Assembly: GCA_937949585.1 (NCBI GenBank)
Contig: CALEDW010000134.1
Location: 1-9,365, forward strand
DNA: 9,365 nucleotides
Reading direction: 5' to 3'
DNA from: an uncultured Acidimicrobiia bacterium
GTDB lineage: Bacteria > Actinomycetota > Acidimicrobiia > IMCC26256 > CALEDW01
Shown: positions 7,045 through 9,365 of the stretch, in pieces
Layout of the letters: each line of letters opens with the position of its first letter
Position numbering within the stretch: position 1 is the stretch's first letter
Program-made: the position numbers and the translations under genes
Notes under the pieces: model-generated
The model's database searches: none
What the model was told of the DNA's origin: nothing
Seen by the model: the letters and a program-made list of their open reading frames with translations, nothing else

Positions 7045-7745
7045 GAGCTGCCCAGGTGCACCGCGGCGCGCTCGGGGGAACGGACCCACCACGGGTCCTC
7101 GTCGGGGCCCGGGCGCTGCGGGTACAGCTCCCGGGCCCGGGCCACCGCCCGGGCCACGGCGGCCATGACCCGCTCCGTCGCCTCCCGGGCCGGCTCGCCG
7201 GGCCCGATCCGTACCGGCGCACCGACGACCACCACCTCGGCGATCCCCCACCGCCAGGCCGGCGGACGCCCTTTCGTCAGCACGCGGTGCAGGCCCCACA
7301 GCCCGACCGGGGTCACCGGAACCCCGGTGGTGGCGGCCAGGCGCGCCACCCCCGTGCGACCGGGCATGGGGTCGAGGTCGGGCGAGATCGTCCCCTCGGG
7401 GAACACCGCCACGCACTCGCCCGCACCGAGTGCGGCCGCGGCGGCGTCCAGGGACGCGGCGGCCGTCTCGGTGCCGCGGGCGACGGGGATCTGGCCCATC
7501 GAGCGCAGCAGGTGCCCGAGCAGCCGCCGCTCGAACAACTCCGACTTCGCCAGGAACCGCACCTTCCGGTGGCGGCGGTCGGCGAGGTAGCCCAGCACCA
7601 ACGGGTCGAGGTAGGACACGTGGTTGGAGGCCAGCAGCACCGGGCCGCGCACCGGGATCAGGTGCGCGCCTTCGAACGTCCAGCGCACCCCTCGGTGCAG
7701 GAGCGGGAGGAAGGCGGCTCGAGCCAGCCCGTAGGTCACCTCCAC
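7041..7745 (-). CDS. plsC: Lysophospholipid acyltransferase (1-acyl-sn-glycerol-3-phosphate acyltransferase family)
   Basis: This 234-residue member of the PlsC-type acyltransferase family probably transfers an acyl chain to lysophosphatidic acid or a similar acceptor at the inner face of the membrane. Motif I is NHVSYLDP (41-48), the NHxxxxD catalytic pair His42/Asp47; motif II is around PVARGT (87-92); motif III is FPEGT (115-119); motif IV is VPVTPVGLWG (142-151). GRTGVARLA lies between motifs III and IV as usual. No clear transmembrane helix is visible. Two starts compete: GTG 7745-7743, with GAGG almost touching it, and GTG 7739-7737, for which the same GAGG is about 7 nt away and better placed. 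It is the first gene of the minus operon, overlapping gpsA by ATGA. This pairs glycerol-3-phosphate supply with acylation. The exact acceptor is not shown by the sequence. Confidence 0.93.
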   Translation of the reverse strand: MEVTYGLARAAFLPLLHRGVRWTFEGAHLIPVRGPVLLASNHVSYLDPLVLGYLADRRHRKVRFLAKSELFERRLLGHLLRSMGQIPVARGTETAAASLDAAAAALGAGECVAVFPEGTISPDLDPMPGRTGVARLAATTGVPVTPVGLWGLHRVLTKGRPPAWRWGIAEVVVVGAPVRIGPGEPAREATERVMAAVARAVARARELYPQRPGPDEDPWWVRSPERAAVHLGSS

Positions 7746-7768
7746 GCCTCGGTAGCATACGCAGGCCC
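7746..7768. promoter_or_regulatory. 23-nt divergent gap between plsC-like and cofC genes, possible back-to-back -10 elements
   Basis: This gap holds one of the few A/T-containing patches in the region. TAGCAT (7753-7758) fits a -10 box for the plus strand, and TATGCT (7760-7755 read on the minus strand) fits one for the minus strand. Both would start transcription within a few bases of the start codons, giving leaderless or nearly leaderless mRNAs. The corresponding -35 boxes would lie inside the opposite coding region, and I see no good TTGACA match. This is inference from position and composition only. Confidence 0.3.
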
Positions 7769-8407
7769 ATGCGGACCCACCCCGCCCCCCGGTCGGTGGC
7801 GCGCCGCGCCGGGGTGGTGGTCCCGATCCGGTCGTTCACGGGCGGCAAGCAGCGGCTCGCCCCCGTGCTCGACCCCGATCGGCTCGAAGCCCTGGGTACC
7901 GAGCTCGCGGAGCGGGCGAGGGCCGCCGCCGGCGGGCTACCGGTGGTCGTGGTCTCCTCGGCACCCGAGGTCCGGCGCTGGGCCGCCCGGCGGGACGTGA
8001 CGCTGCTCACCGACCCCGGCACGCTCGACGCCGCCGCGGCCGCCGGGCTGGCCTGGTGCGAGGAGGCCGGGCTGGAACGGGCCGTCGTCGTCCACGCCGA
8101 TCTGCCGCTCCTGGCACCCGGGTCGCTCCTGCGCTTCGGAGCCGACGGGGATCGACCCGTGGCGGCGATCGTCCCTTCGCACCGCGACGACGGCACCCCC
8201 GTGCTCGCGCTGCCCGTGCGCGCCGCCCCGTTCCCGTTCCGCTACGGCCCCGGCTCCTTCCACCGCCACCGGCAGGCGCTCGCGGCACGAGGCCTGGGGG
8301 TACGGGTGGTACGTGACCCGACGTTCAGGTTCGACCTCGACCTGGCCGACGACCTCCATGCCGTCGGTCTCCACACGGTCGGTCTCCACGCGGTCGGTCG
8401 CCGGTGA
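7769..8407 (+). CDS. cofC: CofC/FbiD-type guanylyltransferase for coenzyme F420 side-chain precursor
   Basis: This 212-residue protein belongs to the MobA-like nucleotidyltransferase group that transfers GMP from GTP to 2-phospholactate or phosphoenolpyruvate, making the activated precursor that is joined to Fo in F420 biosynthesis. Seen in order: VVVPIRSFTGGKQRLAPVL (16-34), the substrate-binding P-loop-like segment with Lys27 and Arg29; VVHADLPLL (107-115), whose Asp111 is a likely metal ligand; RYGPGSFHRHRQA (158-170); and FRFDLDLADDL (186-196), replacing the usual LDxDxPxDL. The last 17 residues are an unusual repeated tail, LHAVG-LHTVG-LHAVG-RR, just after the domain ends. ATG 7769 has only a weak AGG upstream. 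The gene overlaps the deacetylase gene by GTGA. Bacterial FbiD uses phosphoenolpyruvate, whereas archaeal CofC uses 2-phospholactate; I cannot tell which applies, though actinobacterial context favours phosphoenolpyruvate. Confidence 0.9.
   Translation: MRTHPAPRSVARRAGVVVPIRSFTGGKQRLAPVLDPDRLEALGTELAERARAAAGGLPVVVVSSAPEVRRWAARRDVTLLTDPGTLDAAAAAGLAWCEEAGLERAVVVHADLPLLAPGSLLRFGADGDRPVAAIVPSHRDDGTPVLALPVRAAPFPFRYGPGSFHRHRQALAARGLGVRVVRDPTFRFDLDLADDLHAVGLHTVGLHAVGRR
8354..8398 (+). repeat. Three 15-bp in-frame repeats at the 3' end of cofC
   Basis: The units CTCCATGCCGTCGGT, CTCCACACGGTCGGT and CTCCACGCGGTCGGT (8354-8368, 8369-8383, 8384-8398) encode LHAVG, LHTVG and LHAVG. Being 15 bp long, copy-number change would not disturb the reading frame or the downstream GTGA overlap with the deacetylase gene. 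Confidence 0.93.
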
Positions 8408-9135
8408 GCATGACACCGACCGTCGACCTGCCGCCGCCGGGCCGAGCGCTGGCGATCGGCGCGCACCCCGACGACGTCGAGTTCGGCTGCGGCGCGACGT
8501 TGGCGAAGTGGGCGGAGGCCGGCACCGAGGTGCACCTGTGCGTGCTCACCGACGGATCGAAGGGCACCTGGGAGCTCGACGCCGACCTGGCGACGCTCGT
8601 GATGCGGCGGCGGGAGGAGGCCGAACGGGCCGCGGCCCGGCTCGGCGCCGCGGCGGTCCACACCCTGGGGTGGCCCGACGGGGAGCTGGGCTCCGGACTC
8701 ATCGAACGCGAGGCGGTGTGCCGGGTCATCCGGGCCGTCCGTCCCGAGGTGCTCCTCGGGCACGATCCCTGGCGCCGGTACCGCCTCCATCCCGACCACC
8801 GTCACGCCGGCTGGCTCACCGTCGACGCGCTGGTGGCGGCGCGCGACCCGCACTTCTTCCCCGCCGCCGGCGCCCACCACCGGATCCGCCACCTGCTGCT
8901 GTTCGAGGCCGACGAGCCGGACCACCTCGAGACGGTGGACGCAGCCTTCGACCGCAAGCTCGAAGCGCTGCTCGAGCACCGCAGCCAGTGGCGCACCACG
9001 CTGGGGATCGATCCGGGGGACCCCGGCGGCCGGGCCCGGTTCGAAACCCGGCTGCGGGACGAGGCCCGGGCCACCGGCGGCCGTTTCGGCCACCGCGGCC
9101 TGGTCGAGGCCTTCCGCCGCCTGACCGGGGACTGA
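8404..9135 (+). CDS. LmbE/PIG-L family zinc-dependent N-deacetylase
   Basis: This 243-residue cytoplasmic protein is of the LmbE/PIG-L fold, which removes N-acetyl groups from amino sugars or related small molecules (MshB, BshB and GlcNAc-PI deacetylases belong here). The metal site is clear: AHPDD (20-24), with His21 and Asp24 as ligands and Asp23 as probable base, and HPDHRHAGW (129-137), with His132 as third ligand. Other family signs are LCVLTDGSKGTW (45-56), RRREEAERAAARLGA (68-82), a GWPDGEL segment (89-95) and LLLFEADEPDHLETVD (164-179). The start is taken as GTG 8404, which overlaps the cofC stop by GTGA; ATG 8410 two codons later is an alternative. Coupling to cofC could mean an F420-related role, but mycothiol-type or other deacetylation is equally possible. 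It ends 57 bases before the stop of the converging HU-like gene. Confidence 0.92.
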   Translation: MSMTPTVDLPPPGRALAIGAHPDDVEFGCGATLAKWAEAGTEVHLCVLTDGSKGTWELDADLATLVMRRREEAERAAARLGAAAVHTLGWPDGELGSGLIEREAVCRVIRAVRPEVLLGHDPWRRYRLHPDHRHAGWLTVDALVAARDPHFFPAAGAHHRIRHLLLFEADEPDHLETVDAAFDRKLEALLEHRSQWRTTLGIDPGDPGGRARFETRLRDEARATGGRFGHRGLVEAFRRLTGD

Positions 9136-9147
9136 CGCCGGACGCGC

Positions 9148-9183
9148 CGGGCGGGGGAGACGCGCTCGCACCTCCCCCGCCCG
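9148..9183. terminator. Bidirectional stem-loop terminator between converging genes
   Basis: A perfect 12-bp inverted repeat pairs 9148-9159 (CGGGCGGGGGAG) with 9172-9183 (CTCCCCCGCCCG) around a 12-nt loop. It fills most of the 57-base gap between the deacetylase stop and the HU-like stop, and is symmetrical enough to act on both transcripts. There is no T-run on either side, as is common for stem-loops in high-GC actinobacteria. Confidence 0.7.
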
Positions 9184-9192
9184 CCCGAGCCC

Positions 9193-9365
9193 TCAGCGCT
9201 TCGCCGGTGCCTTCCTCGCCGGGGCCTTGCGGGCCGTCTTCTTCGCGGTCGACGTCTTGGCCGGCGCCTTGCCGGTGGTCTTGCGCGCGGTCGTCTTCTT
9301 CGCGCTCGACGCCTTCGCCGCGGCCTTCCGGGTCGTCTTCTTCGCGGTCGTCTTCTTCGCGGTCG
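9193..9365 (-). CDS. hupB: C-terminal Lys/Ala/Thr-rich tail of an HU-like nucleoid protein, partial
   Basis: Only the last 56 residues are inside the window, ending ...RKAPAKR at TGA 9195-9193. The tail is built of short basic repeats such as TAKKT, ARKTT, GKAPAK and ARKAP, with almost no residues other than K, R, A, T, S, P and G. Such tails follow the HU fold in actinobacterial HupB and bind DNA non-specifically. The HU domain itself lies outside the window, so identity rests on the tail and on position: gpsA(-), cofC(+), HU(-) recalls M. tuberculosis Rv2982c, Rv2983 and Rv2986c. Other histone H1-like or lysine-tailed proteins remain possible. Confidence 0.65.
   Translation of the reverse strand, partial: TAKKTTAKKTTRKAAAKASSAKKTTARKTTGKAPAKTSTAKKTARKAPARKAPAKR
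9332..9365. repeat. 15-bp tandem repeat inside the HU-like tail
   Basis: GTCGTCTTCTTCGCG occurs at 9332-9346 and again at 9347-9361, and begins a third time at 9362 before the window ends. On the minus strand it encodes repeated A-K-K-T-T. Related single copies occur near 9290, consistent with expansion of the basic tail by in-frame duplication. Confidence 0.9.

Noticed and set aside
5077..7590. Plus-strand open frame of 837 codons opposite the minus operon
   Set aside because: It is antisense to three genes with clear homology or coupling and shows no motif, only Pro/Arg/Ala bias.
7045..8196. Upstream extension of the gpsA frame to 8196
   Set aside because: GpsA homology begins at the methionine 7044-7042. 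The extension lies over plsC in another frame and antisense to cofC.

Overview
The window has very high G+C, with strongly G/C-biased third codon positions and several GTG starts. It looks like chromosomal DNA of an actinobacterium. Three things support this: a CofC/FbiD-type guanylyltransferase for coenzyme F420, the 3' end of what looks like an HU protein with a long Lys/Ala/Thr tail, and the order gpsA(-) / cofC(+) / HU(-). From memory this order parallels Mycobacterium tuberculosis Rv2982c / Rv2983 / Rv2986c. The class cannot be fixed from sequence alone. A deep-branching actinobacterium such as an Acidimicrobiia member is my guess.

Layout: (1) 1-635, minus, the N-terminal 211 residues of a HAD-type phosphatase-like protein related to MtnX, running off the left edge, with several catalytic positions altered and a cysteine cluster. 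(2) 706-2214 and 2251-5001, plus, a two-gene unit: a Tat-exported lipoprotein of the phospholipase C / phosphoesterase family, then a cytoplasmic GH38 alpha-mannosidase. They are joined by three perfectly spaced 20-bp repeats. (3) 7745-4976, minus, a tightly packed operon plsC-like > gpsA > unknown 356-residue protein, converging on the mannosidase gene with a 26-nt 3' overlap. (4) 7769-9135, plus, divergent from plsC, cofC > LmbE/PIG-L deacetylase. (5) 9193-9365, minus, the tail of the HU-like gene, separated from the deacetylase gene by a strong 12-bp inverted repeat that can serve both directions.

Functionally, GpsA makes sn-glycerol-3-phosphate and the PlsC-like enzyme acylates a lysophospholipid, so the minus operon points to phospholipid synthesis. 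The plus unit (1) phospholipase C and (2) mannosidase points to turnover of phospholipids and mannosides. CofC activates the side-chain precursor of F420. None of this is an obvious defence or mobile system, and I see no tRNA, rRNA, CRISPR array or insertion sequence.

The most striking local signal is at 2201-2260. The phospholipase stop codon, two 7-codon mini-ORFs and the mannosidase start form an unbroken chain of GTGA stop/start overlaps, because the 20-bp repeat length equals eight codons minus four bases. The three junctions inside the other two operons (plsC/gpsA, gpsA/unknown, cofC/deacetylase) also use 4-nt stop/start overlaps, so translational coupling is a theme of the window.
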